From positions 1-41,341 of the forward strand of contig DAITPJ010000007.1 of NCBI GenBank assembly GCA_036833635.1: DNA of 41,341 nucleotides, written 5' to 3'. Under the pieces are notes generated by a model. It saw nothing but the letters and a program-made list of their open reading frames with translations, was not told the DNA's origin and ran no database searches. This stretch comes from Terrimesophilobacter sp036833635. Lineage in GTDB: Bacteria; Actinomycetota; Actinomycetes; Actinomycetales; Microbacteriaceae. This document shows positions 24,041-32,645 of this stretch, piece by piece. The translations under genes and the position numbers were made by a program. Numbering within the stretch: the first letter of the stretch is position 1; the number at the start of each line of letters is the position of its first letter.

Positions 24041-24703
24041 ATGCCGGTCCGTATCAACCCCAGCATCCTCTCGGCCGACTTCGTCAACCTCGAGCGCGAC
24101 ATCGGCCGCATCTCGACGGCCGACCTCGTGCACGTCGACGTCATGGACAACCACTTCGTGCCGAATCTCACCTTCGGGCCGCAGATGGTCTCCCGCATCC
24201 AGGCCGTTTCGACGATTCCCCTCGACGTCCATCTCATGATCGAGGACCCTGAGCGCTGGGCGCCCGGTTACGCCGAACTCGGCGCATACTCGGTCACCTT
24301 CCACGCCGAAGCCGCGCAGGATGCCGTGGCGCTCGCGCGCAGGCTGCGGGAGATCGGGTCCAGGGCGGGCATCGCGGTCAAGCCGGGAACCCCGATCGAG
24401 CCCTATCTCGGGCTTCTCGCGGAGTTCGACCAGGTCCTCGTCATGACCGTCGAGCCCGGCTTCGGCGGGCAGTCCTTTCTCGAATCGGTCATGCCGAAGC
24501 TCTCCGCGCTCTCGGATGCCGTGGCCGCATCCGGACTCGACGTCTGGCTGCAGGTCGACGGCGGCATCGACGAGCGGACCATCGTCATCGCCGCCGAGGC
24601 CGGAGCCGACACCTTTGTCGCGGGTTCGAGCGTCTACAACGCGGGGGAGCCGGCCGAGAACATCTCGAACCTGCGCGCTGCAGCTATGCGTCACATCCAC
24701 TGA
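24041..24703 (+). CDS. rpe: Ribulose-phosphate 3-epimerase
   Basis: 220 residues, a TIM-barrel enzyme that interconverts ribulose 5-phosphate and xylulose 5-phosphate in the pentose phosphate pathway. The start MPVRINPSILSADFVNLE is classical. Metal and catalytic residues are in HVDVMDNHFVPNLTFGP (Asp 33/36) and LDVHLMIED (His about 64). The phosphate-binding end is MTVEPGFGGQSF and VDGGID, with VAGSSVYNA following. In mycobacteria rpe also follows fmt-rsmB (fmu). Its product supplies ribose phosphate ultimately used for PRPP in the his, trp and pyr pathways nearby. It ends 17 bases before the FKBP gene. Confidence 0.96.
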   Translation: MPVRINPSILSADFVNLERDIGRISTADLVHVDVMDNHFVPNLTFGPQMVSRIQAVSTIPLDVHLMIEDPERWAPGYAELGAYSVTFHAEAAQDAVALARRLREIGSRAGIAVKPGTPIEPYLGLLAEFDQVLVMTVEPGFGGQSFLESVMPKLSALSDAVAASGLDVWLQVDGGIDERTIVIAAEAGADTFVAGSSVYNAGEPAENISNLRAAAMRHIH

Positions 24704-24720
24704 CCTGCTTGGATGGACCG

Positions 24721-25095
24721 ATGAGCGAATTCAACAGGACCAAGCCGGAGATCGACTTCTACGACGGCGAGGCGCCCGATGCGCTCGTCACGAGGGATAT
24801 CGAGCTCGGGGACGGGCCGGAGGCGGCACCAGGAGCAACCGTCGAGGTGCACTACCTCGGCGTGGACCTCGAGACGGGCGAGGAGTTCGACTCGAGCTGG
24901 AGCCGCGGCGAATCCATCACGTTCCCGCTTCGCGGCCTCATCGCGGGCTGGCAGGAAGGCATCCCGGGCATGCGCGTGGGCGGCCGGCGCGAACTCGTCA
25001 TCCCTCCGCGTCTCGCTTACGGCGAAGCGGGTGGCGGTCATGCGCTGTCCGGACGCACGCTCATCTTCGTCATCGATCTTCTGGGCGTGGCCTGA
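24721..25095 (+). CDS. FKBP-type peptidyl-prolyl cis-trans isomerase
   Basis: 124 residues from ATG 24721; a TTG at 24709 would add four residues. A single FKBP domain without signal peptide or lipobox, so probably cytosolic. Signature segments are VEVHYLGVDLETGEEFDSS, the RGLIAGWQEGIPGMRVGGRR core with its hydrophobic binding pocket, LVIPPRLAYGE and LIFVIDLLGV. These are close to the FKBP12 type. The role is presumably as a folding helper; nothing in the neighbourhood (rpe upstream, hisE downstream) defines a client. No clear Shine-Dalgarno other than GGATGG. Confidence 0.92.
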   Translation: MSEFNRTKPEIDFYDGEAPDALVTRDIELGDGPEAAPGATVEVHYLGVDLETGEEFDSSWSRGESITFPLRGLIAGWQEGIPGMRVGGRRELVIPPRLAYGEAGGGHALSGRTLIFVIDLLGVA

Positions 25096-25108
25096 CCGCA
25101 ACACCCGC

Positions 25109-25121
25109 TACCCTTGAGCGC
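25109..25121 (+). promoter_or_regulatory. Leaderless-type promoter of hisE
   Basis: TACCCT at 25109-25114, then seven bases (TGAGCGC), then the GTG start of hisE at 25122. The spacing is identical to that upstream of efp. There is no Shine-Dalgarno in front of hisE. This would be a leaderless GTG-initiated mRNA. The -35 is not recognisable. Confidence 0.55.
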
Positions 25122-25385
25122 GTGAAGACCTTCGACGAGCTGTTCGCCGAGCTGAGCGAAAAGGCCGCGACCCGGCCGGCCGGCTCCGGCACTGTCGAGC
25201 GCCTCGACGCCGGGATCCACTCCGCCGGCAAGAAGCTCGTCGAGGAGGCCGCCGAGTCCTGGATGGCAGCGGAGCACGAGAGTGCCGACCGCACGGCGGA
25301 GGAGCTCTCCCAGCTGCTGTACCACGTGCAGGTCCTCATGCTCGCGAAGGGCCTCACGACCGCGGATGTCTACCGACATCTCTGA
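25122..25385 (+). CDS. hisE: Phosphoribosyl-ATP pyrophosphatase
   Basis: 87 residues, the typical size of stand-alone actinobacterial HisE. It hydrolyses PR-ATP to PR-AMP, step two of histidine synthesis. The MazG-like helical fold shows in FDELFAELSEKAATRPAGS, the metal-binding KKLVEEAAESWMAAEHE (conserved E-x3-E-type acid pairs) and the RTAEELSQLLYHVQVLM helix. GTG 25122 gives the exact family N-terminus MKTFDELF. The frame remains open upstream but that sequence belongs to rpe/FKBP shadows. It forms a hisE-hisG pair as in Mycobacterium and Corynebacterium, with a 77-base spacer before hisG. Confidence 0.93.
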   Translation: MKTFDELFAELSEKAATRPAGSGTVERLDAGIHSAGKKLVEEAAESWMAAEHESADRTAEELSQLLYHVQVLMLAKGLTTADVYRHL

Positions 25386-25462
25386 CGCGTCCCCTCCTAC
25401 CACAGCTCGCCCCCATGCGGACGCCGGACTGAACGACCAGCCGGCGAGTGAAGAGAACAAGC

Positions 25463-26302
25463 ATGCTCAGAATCGCCATCCCCAACAAGGGAATGCTCGC
25501 GGAGGCTGCGGCCCAGATGCTCGCAGAGGCCGGATACGTCGTCAGGCGTGATCCGAAGGAACTCATCGTCTTCGACCCGGCCAACGACGTCGAATTCTTC
25601 TACCTGCGCCCGCGCGACATCGCCACCTATGTCGGCTCAGGCGCACTCGACGTCGGCATCACGGGCCGCGACCTGCTCCTGGATTCCCGCTCAGGGGCAA
25701 CGGAGATCGTCGGGCTCGACTTCGGCGAGTCGACGTTCCGCTTCGCGGGGCCGGCCGGGCGCTTCGCGGATCTCGCCGACCTCGCGGGGGTCAGAATAGC
25801 GACGAGCTACCCCGGCCTGGTCAGCGGATTCCTCGAACGTGAGGGCGTCGTGGCCGAGCTCGTGGCACTCGACGGTGCGGTCGAGTCCGCCGTGCGGCTG
25901 GGGGTCGCGGATGCCGTCGCCGACGTCGTCTCGACCGGAACGACCCTGCGCCAGCAGGGCCTCGAGGTGTTCGGCCCGGTGATCCTCGAGTCCACTGCCG
26001 TCCTCGTCAGCTCAGGGGCAGAACTTCCAGGTCTCCCGACCTTCCAGCGGAGGCTCCAGGGGGTTCTCGTCGCCCGGCAGTACGTTCTCATGGACTACGA
26101 CCTTCCGGCATCGCTCGTCGAGACGGCGTCGCGGATCACGCCAGGGCTCGAATCGCCGACCATTTCGCCGCTGCGCGACACCGAGTGGGTCGCGGTACGC
26201 GTGATGGTTCCCCGCGCGAGGATGAACGCGATCATGGACGAGCTCTACGAGGTCGGCGCACGAGCGATTCTCGTGAGCTCGATCCACGCGGCGCGCATCT
26301 GA
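25463..26302 (+). CDS. hisG: ATP phosphoribosyltransferase (long form)
   Basis: 279 residues. It joins ATP and PRPP, the first and feedback-controlled step of histidine synthesis. MLRIAIPNKGMLAEAA opens the catalytic periplasmic-binding-like domain. DVGITGRDLLLDSRSG and the PRPP loop ADAVADVVSTGTTLRQQG follow. The last 75 residues (VLMDYDLPASLVETASRITPGL to VSSIHAARI) are the HisG_C regulatory domain that binds histidine, so this is the long hexameric form that needs no HisZ. ATG 25463 is preferred to an in-frame GTG at 25448. The 77-base upstream spacer holds no clear promoter and only a five-codon ORF without histidines. Confidence 0.95.
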   Translation: MLRIAIPNKGMLAEAAAQMLAEAGYVVRRDPKELIVFDPANDVEFFYLRPRDIATYVGSGALDVGITGRDLLLDSRSGATEIVGLDFGESTFRFAGPAGRFADLADLAGVRIATSYPGLVSGFLEREGVVAELVALDGAVESAVRLGVADAVADVVSTGTTLRQQGLEVFGPVILESTAVLVSSGAELPGLPTFQRRLQGVLVARQYVLMDYDLPASLVETASRITPGLESPTISPLRDTEWVAVRVMVPRARMNAIMDELYEVGARAILVSSIHAARI

Positions 26303-26312
26303 GGTGTCGGAC

Positions 26313-27077
26313 ATGACGGTCGCCGTGAGGGTCATCCCGTGCCTGGACGTCGCGGGCGGGCGGGTCGTCAAGGGCGTCAACTTCCTCGAACTGCGTGATG
26401 CGGGCGATCCCGTTGAACTCGCGAGGGGCTACTACGACCAGGGCGCCGATGAGCTCACCTTCCTCGACGTGACGGCGACGATCGACGACCGGGCGACGAC
26501 GCTCGACCTCGTGACCCGGACGGCTGAACAGGTCTTCATCCCGCTCACCGTCGGGGGCGGCATCCGGAGCGCCGATGACGTCGCCCGGCTGCTGGGCGCC
26601 GGCGCGGACAAGGTGGGCGTCAACAGCGCCGCGATCGCGCGCCCGTCCCTCATCGACGAGATCGCCGACCGCTTCGGCGCCCAGGTGCTCGTGCTCTCGC
26701 TCGACGTCACGCGTTCGGGCGACCGGTTCATCGTGACGACCCACGGCGGTCGCACGCGTACCGACCGCGATGCGCTCGCGTGGGCGAGCGAGGCGATCGA
26801 GCGTGGCGTCGGCGAACTGCTCGTCAACTCGATCGACGCCGACGGAACGAAGCAGGGGTTCGATCTCGAGCTCATCGCCGCTATGCGCACGCTCAGCAGC
26901 GTGCCCGTCATCGCCTCGGGCGGGGCGGGAGCGCTCGAGCACTTCGCGCCAGCCGTGCGGGCGGGGGCGGATGCGGTGCTCGCGGCATCGGTGTTCCACA
27001 ATGGAGATCTCACGGTCGGCGCGGTCAAGCGCGAACTGGCCGCGCAGGGCATCCTCGTGAGGGAGACGGCGACATGA
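26313..27077 (+). CDS. hisF: Imidazole glycerol phosphate synthase, cyclase subunit
   Basis: 254 residues from ATG 26313. The subunit uses ammonia from HisH to form imidazole glycerol phosphate and AICAR. TIM barrel with catalytic Asp 12 in RVIPCLDV and Asp 131 in LSLDVTR, matching the two aspartates of Thermotoga HisF. Phosphate loops are LTVGGGIRSADD and VIASGGAGALEHF. GAGG at 26301-26304 is well placed for ATG 26313; an in-frame GTG at 26304 would add three residues. hisH and hisA are not beside it. The stop overlaps hisI (ATGA). Confidence 0.95.
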   Translation: MTVAVRVIPCLDVAGGRVVKGVNFLELRDAGDPVELARGYYDQGADELTFLDVTATIDDRATTLDLVTRTAEQVFIPLTVGGGIRSADDVARLLGAGADKVGVNSAAIARPSLIDEIADRFGAQVLVLSLDVTRSGDRFIVTTHGGRTRTDRDALAWASEAIERGVGELLVNSIDADGTKQGFDLELIAAMRTLSSVPVIASGGAGALEHFAPAVRAGADAVLAASVFHNGDLTVGAVKRELAAQGILVRETAT

Positions 27078-27424
27078 CGCAGGACGAGGTCGAGAGCATT
27101 CTGGCGCGCGCCGCCTTCGACAGGGACGGACTTCTTCCGGCCATCGTGCAGGAGGACGGCTCCCTCGGCGTGCTCATGCTCGCGTGGATGGACGCCGAAG
27201 CACTCAGGCGAACACTCGCCGAACGCGTCGTCACCTTCTGGTCCCGGTCACGCCAGGAATACTGGCGCAAGGGCGACACCTCCGGCAATCGACTCGCGGT
27301 GCTCACCGCCGCGCTCGACTGCGACGCTGATGCCCTGCTTGTGACGGTCGCGCCCGTGGCCGCCGCATGCCACACCGGAACCCACTCGTGCTTCGATCCG
27401 CACGCTCGGGAGACACCGGCGTGA
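27074..27424 (+). CDS. hisI: Phosphoribosyl-AMP cyclohydrolase
   Basis: 116 residues. It opens the adenine ring of PR-AMP, step three of histidine synthesis; a zinc enzyme without fused HisE, which is encoded separately at 25122. Motifs are GVLMLAWMDAEALRRTL, VVTFWSRSRQEYWRKGDTSG and LDCDADALLVTV. The metal-binding end is ACHTGTHSCF. The start overlaps hisF and the stop overlaps trpE, so the his and trp genes are physically coupled in one transcript, as in M. tuberculosis, where hisF-hisI precedes trpE. Confidence 0.95.
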   Translation: MTQDEVESILARAAFDRDGLLPAIVQEDGSLGVLMLAWMDAEALRRTLAERVVTFWSRSRQEYWRKGDTSGNRLAVLTAALDCDADALLVTVAPVAAACHTGTHSCFDPHARETPA

Positions 27425-28941
27425 CCTCGACGACGCGTGAACAGTTCGACGGGCTCCTGGCCGACCACCGCGTGGTGCCCGTCATCCGCGAGCTCTTCGC
27501 CGACGGCGAGACACCCGTCGGCATCTACCGCAAGCTCGCGCAGGGCGCACCGGGGACGTTTTTGCTGGAGTCGGCCGAGCAGGGCGGCATCTGGTCGCGG
27601 TATTCCTTCATCGGCGTCTCGAGCTTCGGAGTGCTCACGCAGCAGGACGACCAAGCCCTCTGGGTCGACTACGGCCTGCCCGCCGAACGCGCCCTCGGCG
27701 GCGACGCGCCCACTGCGCCCCTCGACGCACTCGAACGCCTGCACTCTCGATGGGCGACTCCCCGCATTCCAGGCCATCCGCCCCTGACAGGCGGTCTCAT
27801 CGGTTTCATCGGATGGGAGGCGATCCGCCAGCTCGAACGGCTCCCGGATGCGCCTCCCGCCGATTACGAGATCCCAGGCCAGGCCCTCGGGTTCGTGCGC
27901 GAGCTCGTCGTCGTGGACCACAGGACGGGCATGGTCCTGCTCATCTCCACGGTGCTCAATGACGGGACCGAGGCTGCGGATGCCCTGTGGGCCGCATCCA
28001 TCTCGGCCCTCGATGCTCTCGCCTCCCGGCTCGGAGAGCCGACGGAGGCCCAGCTCGCGGAAGTCGACCTGACTCGTGTCCCCGAGGCGCGCCATCGCAT
28101 CGACGATGAGGCCTTCAGCCTCGCGGTCGAGGCCGGCAAGCAGTACATTCGCGACGGCGACGTGTTCCAGGTCGTTCTCTCGCAGCGGTTCGACCACGAC
28201 GTGACCGCGGATCCCCTCGACGTTTACCGGGTCCTTCGCACGCTCAATCCGAGCCCTTACATGTACCTGCTGTCGCTCGCAGACCCGGTCGGCGACCCGT
28301 ACTGGGTCGTCGGTTCCTCGCCGGAGGCGCTCGTCAAGGCCGACGAAGGGCGCGTGTACATGCACCCCATCGCGGGCTCGCGCCCGCGGGGCGACTCCCC
28401 TGAGCGGGACCTCGAGCTCGCACGGGAACTCCTCGGCGACGAGAAGGAGCGTGCGGAACACCTCATGCTCGTCGACCTCGCGCGCAACGACCTCCTGAAG
28501 GTGTGCACGCCGGGAAGCGTCGAGGTCACTGAGTTCATGCAGGTCGAGCGATTCAGCCACATCATGCACCTCGTCTCCTCCGTCGAGGGCGACCTGCGAC
28601 CTGAGGCGGGGCCGCTTGACGTGTTCAGGGCGACCTTTCCCGCCGGTACGCTCTCCGGTGCGCCCAAGCCGCGTGCGCTCGAGATCATCGACGAGCTCGA
28701 ACCGGCCCAGCGCGGCCTTTACGGGGGAGTGGTCGGCTACGTCGGGTTCTCCGGGGACCTCGATCTCGCGATCGCGATCCGCACAGCGACGATCGCGCAC
28801 GGCGTCGCGCGCATCCAGGCCGGGGCGGGAATCGTCGCAGACTCCGACCCCGTGGCGGAGTTCGAGGAGTCGAGGAACAAGGCGGCCGCACCGCTCCAGG
28901 CGGTCGCTGTCGCGAACGCCATGCGGAGGGTAGGACGATGA
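27421..28941 (+). CDS. trpE: Anthranilate synthase component I
   Basis: 506 residues from GTG 27421. It makes anthranilate from chorismate with ammonia or with glutamine delivered by TrpG, which is not in this window. The N-terminal half has FLLESAEQ, the LLES element that binds tryptophan for feedback inhibition in characterised enzymes. The catalytic half has FQVVLSQRFD, SPEALVKADEGRVYMHPIAGSRP-type sequence, DEKERAEHLMLVDLARND and GTLSGAPKPRALEII, all intact. GTG 27421 overlaps the hisI stop (GTGA); the longer in-frame reading starts within hisI. No trpL-like leader peptide precedes it. The stop overlaps the next membrane gene. Confidence 0.95.
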   Translation: MTSTTREQFDGLLADHRVVPVIRELFADGETPVGIYRKLAQGAPGTFLLESAEQGGIWSRYSFIGVSSFGVLTQQDDQALWVDYGLPAERALGGDAPTAPLDALERLHSRWATPRIPGHPPLTGGLIGFIGWEAIRQLERLPDAPPADYEIPGQALGFVRELVVVDHRTGMVLLISTVLNDGTEAADALWAASISALDALASRLGEPTEAQLAEVDLTRVPEARHRIDDEAFSLAVEAGKQYIRDGDVFQVVLSQRFDHDVTADPLDVYRVLRTLNPSPYMYLLSLADPVGDPYWVVGSSPEALVKADEGRVYMHPIAGSRPRGDSPERDLELARELLGDEKERAEHLMLVDLARNDLLKVCTPGSVEVTEFMQVERFSHIMHLVSSVEGDLRPEAGPLDVFRATFPAGTLSGAPKPRALEIIDELEPAQRGLYGGVVGYVGFSGDLDLAIAIRTATIAHGVARIQAGAGIVADSDPVAEFEESRNKAAAPLQAVAVANAMRRVGR

Positions 28942-29555
28942 AGCTCAAGACCACGAGCCTGTTTCTCGGAGTGCTTCTCTGCGCGGCCGCACTCCTCGCC
29001 TGGTCGCAACCCTGGTTCGTGGCGACCCTCGGCGGCGAGTCCGCAACGCATCCTCCCATCCCGGCGCCTGGCGACGTTGCGGCTCCGGCGGTCTCCGCGC
29101 TCGCACTCGCCGGACTCGCCGGCCTCGGGGCCATGGCGATCTCCGGGCCGGTGTTTCGGATGATCCTCGCGGCTCTCGAGATCGTCGTCGGGGGATGCAT
29201 CGCGCTCTCGGCCGTGCTCGCCATGGTGGGCCCTGTCGGGGCGGTCGAACCTCTCGTCACGGGGGCGACAGGGATCGCAGGCCATGAGGCCGTCATGGGA
29301 CTCGTGGCCACCGTTCCGGCCACCGTGTGGCCTTCTGTCGCGCTCGCGTCCGGAGTGCTCCTCGCGCTGCTCGGCTGCGCCATCCTCCTCACCGGTCGTG
29401 CCTGGCCTGGCTCGTCGCGCAAATACCAGCCGGTCCGATTCGGCCCCGCCGAACCGGGTGCCGGCCGGGAGCGCGCGGTGTCCGACTGGGACGCACTGAG
29501 CGAGGGCGGCGACCCGACAGCGCAACAGGCGTCCGAGCGTCCGGACCTCCAGTAG
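28938..29555 (+). CDS. Trp biosynthesis-associated membrane protein
   Basis: 205 residues, starting inside the trpE stop (ATGA). Four hydrophobic segments are visible: about 5-21, 47-69, 71-95 and 127-155. A hydrophilic Gly/Arg/Glu-rich C-terminal tail (about 158-205) is likely cytoplasmic. The AWSQPWF motif follows the first helix. Size, topology and position between trpE and trpC match the actinobacterial family named Trp biosynthesis-associated (TIGR02234; Rv1610 in M. tuberculosis). Its function is not known; transport or membrane attachment of the pathway has been guessed only from context. The stop TAG is part of a TAGACT hexamer. Confidence 0.85.
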   Translation: MKLKTTSLFLGVLLCAAALLAWSQPWFVATLGGESATHPPIPAPGDVAAPAVSALALAGLAGLGAMAISGPVFRMILAALEIVVGGCIALSAVLAMVGPVGAVEPLVTGATGIAGHEAVMGLVATVPATVWPSVALASGVLLALLGCAILLTGRAWPGSSRKYQPVRFGPAEPGAGRERAVSDWDALSEGGDPTAQQASERPDLQ

Positions 29556-29565
29556 ACTTGCGGCA
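29553..29565 (+). promoter_or_regulatory. Candidate -10 (TAGACT) for HGxxPAAW-trpCBA
   Basis: TAGACT at 29553-29558 includes the stop codon of the preceding gene. Initiation at A 29565 would give a 31-base leader with Shine-Dalgarno AGGAG (29587-29591). This would be an internal promoter for the second half of the trp cluster. No -35 is seen. Confidence 0.45.
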
Positions 29566-29595
29566 TCTTCTACCGGCGAGAAACACAGGAGTGAC

Positions 29596-29832
29596 ATGAC
29601 CAGCGAAGACATCTCGGACCCCGGCCACGGGCATTCCCCTGCGGCATGGATCGCCGTCGTCATCATGCTGGCCGGCTTCGTCGTCGGCACCTTCGGGTTC
29701 TGGTTCGTCTCGATGTGGCTGATCTGGCTCGCCGTCGCACTCGTCGTCCTCGGCCCCCTCGTCGGCTGGATCCTCGCGAAGGCGGGCTACGGCGTCGCGG
29801 GCCCGCGGTACCAGCCGAAGAGTTCGCACTAG
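29596..29832 (+). CDS. Small HGxxPAAW-motif membrane protein
   Basis: 78 residues. The N-terminal HGHSPAAW (residues 11-18) is the signature of a short actinobacterial family named after this motif. Two transmembrane helices follow closely (about 18-40 and 42-63), ending in the tail GYGVAGPRYQPKSSH. The two histidines before the first helix are potential metal or ligand contacts, but nothing is established about function. It sits between the Trp-associated membrane protein and trpC, with a five-base spacer to trpC. Shine-Dalgarno AGGAG lies four bases before ATG 29596. Position in the trp operon suggests, without proof, a link to tryptophan metabolism. Confidence 0.85.
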   Translation: MTSEDISDPGHGHSPAAWIAVVIMLAGFVVGTFGFWFVSMWLIWLAVALVVLGPLVGWILAKAGYGVAGPRYQPKSSH

Positions 29833-29836
29833 GCAC

Positions 29837-30621
29837 GTGCTCTCCGAACTCATCGCCGGGGCCGTCGCCGACGCCTCCGCGCGACGGGCCGTGCGCGGTC
29901 AGGCCGACGTCGAGCGCGCAGCGCTCGATCGCGCTCCTGCGCTCGACGTGATCACCGCACTCGCCCCCTCCGAGCGCGTGAGGATCATCGCCGAGATCAA
30001 GCGCGCTAGCCCTTCCCGCGGCGCCCTCGCCGACATTCCCGACGCTGCTGAGCTCGCCGCGAAGTATGAGATCGGCGGGGCGAGCGCGATCAGCGTTCTC
30101 ACGGAGGGCCGCCGGTTCGGCGGCTCCCTCCAGGATCTCGAGGCCGTGCGGGACCGCGTGACCATCCCGGTCCTCCGCAAGGATTTCATCGTGCTTCCGT
30201 ACCAGGTGCTCGAGGCGCGGGCCGCGGGCGCCGACATCGTGCTGCTCATGGCGTCCGCGCTGGGGCAGGCGGAGCTCGCCGAGCTCTACGGGCTCGTCAC
30301 GGATCTCGGGATGACGGCACTCGTCGAGGCGCACGATGCGGACGAGGTCTCCCGCGCGGTAGACATCGGCGCGGGAGTCATCGGCATCAACGCCCGCGAC
30401 CTCACGACCTTCGAGCTCGACACGAGCCTCTTCCCCTCGCTCGTCGAGGGCATTCCCGACGGGACGATCAAGGTCGCCGAGTCTGCGGTTAGGAGCCCGC
30501 AGGATGTTGCACGTTACCGGGCGGCGGGCGCGGATGTCGTCCTCATCGGGGAGGCGCTCGTGACGGGCGACCCTGTCGCCACGCTCTCCGCATTCCTGTC
30601 CGGCGGGGAGCCGGCAACCAC

Positions 30622-30625
<4 letters not shown>
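29837..30625 (+). CDS. trpC: Indole-3-glycerol phosphate synthase
   Basis: 262 residues from GTG 29837. It closes the indole ring from CdRP. The TIM barrel shows catalytic Lys 55 in IIAEIKRASPSRG, LRKDFIVLPYQVLEARAAGAD with the second Lys, ALVEAHDADE, GINARDLTTFELD and VAESAVRSPQDV. It is stand-alone, with no TrpF domain. In actinobacteria the TrpF step is usually done by PriA/HisA, whose gene is not in this window. The stop overlaps the trpB ATG. No strong Shine-Dalgarno; the upstream stop is four bases away. Confidence 0.95.
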
Positions 30626-31817
<1,192 letters not shown>

Positions 31818-31821
<4 letters not shown>

Positions 31822-32645
31822 GTGTCGTCGCCGCGGCCATCGACGCGCGCATCGCTGCGGGGTCCGGCGCGCTCATCGGGTACCTGCCGGTCGGCTTCCC
31901 CGACCTTGCGACGAGCATCGAGGCTGCCGTGGCGATCGCCGAGAACGGCGTCGACGTCGTCGAGCTCGGTCTCCCGTACTCCGACCCGGTCATGGACGGC
32001 CCTGTCATCCAGCGGGCGACCCAGAGGGCGCTCGCAGGCGGATTCCGCCTCGCGCACGCCTTCGAGGCCGTGAACGCGATTACCGCGAAGGTCGCGACTC
32101 CCGTCGTACTCATGACCTACTGGAACCCAGTCCTCCAATACGGCGTCGACCGGTTCGCGGACGACCTCGTTGCGGCCGGAGGAGCGGGGCTCATCACCCC
32201 TGACCTCATCCCGGATGACGCGGCGACCTGGCTCGCAGCATCCGAGCGCACGGGGCTCGACCGCATATTTCTCGCTGCTCCCTCCTCGACCGACGAGCGA
32301 CTCCGGATGATCGCGCGGCAGTCCCGTGGTTTCGTCTACGCGGTCTCGACCATGGGAATCACCGGTGCGCGGGCCGAGGTGGACACCGCCGCACGGTCCC
32401 TCGTCGGGCGTCTGCGAGCGGCCGGTGCCGAACGCGCGTGCGTCGGCCTCGGCATCTCGAGCGCCGAGCAGGTGCGCGAGGTGCTTGGCTATGCCGACGG
32501 GGCCATCGTGGGCTCTGCGCTTGTGACTGCCCTTGAGCATGGCGGCGTCGCGGAGCTCGCCAGGACGGCGTCCATGCTCTCCGCCGGTACTAGGCTGGGT
32601 GAGCGTTTCCGCGCCACCCCCACGAAAGGCACTGACGAATCGTGA
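31818..32645 (+). CDS. trpA: Tryptophan synthase alpha chain
   Basis: 275 residues from GTG 31818. It cleaves indole glycerol phosphate to indole and glyceraldehyde phosphate. Catalytic Glu 49 and Asp 60 lie in VVELGLPYSDPVMDGPVIQ, at the same positions as in E. coli TrpA. PVVLMTYWNPVLQYG and the loop VSTMGITGARAEVD follow, with GLGISSAEQV binding phosphate. The longer in-frame reading lies in trpB. Near the end the codons GGT-ACT-AGG are unusual and make TAGGCT, a candidate lgt promoter. The stop overlaps the lgt GTG. Confidence 0.96.
32591..32602 (+). promoter_or_regulatory. Candidate -10 (TAGGCT) for lgt
   Basis: TAGGCT at 32591-32596 is formed by rare codons ACT-AGG-CTG near the end of trpA. 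Initiation near 32602 would leave a leader of about 40 bases with GAAAGG-like ribosome bases before GTG 32642. Support is limited to hexamer and codon anomaly. Confidence 0.35.

Noticed and set aside
22554..24239. Open frame running through the N gap from rsmB into rpe
   Set aside because: Reading across 100 undefined bases is an artefact; rsmB and rpe are separate genes.
25415..25432. Five-codon ORF upstream of hisG, possible his leader peptide
   Set aside because: Contains no histidine codons and no attenuator-like stem with a T run follows.
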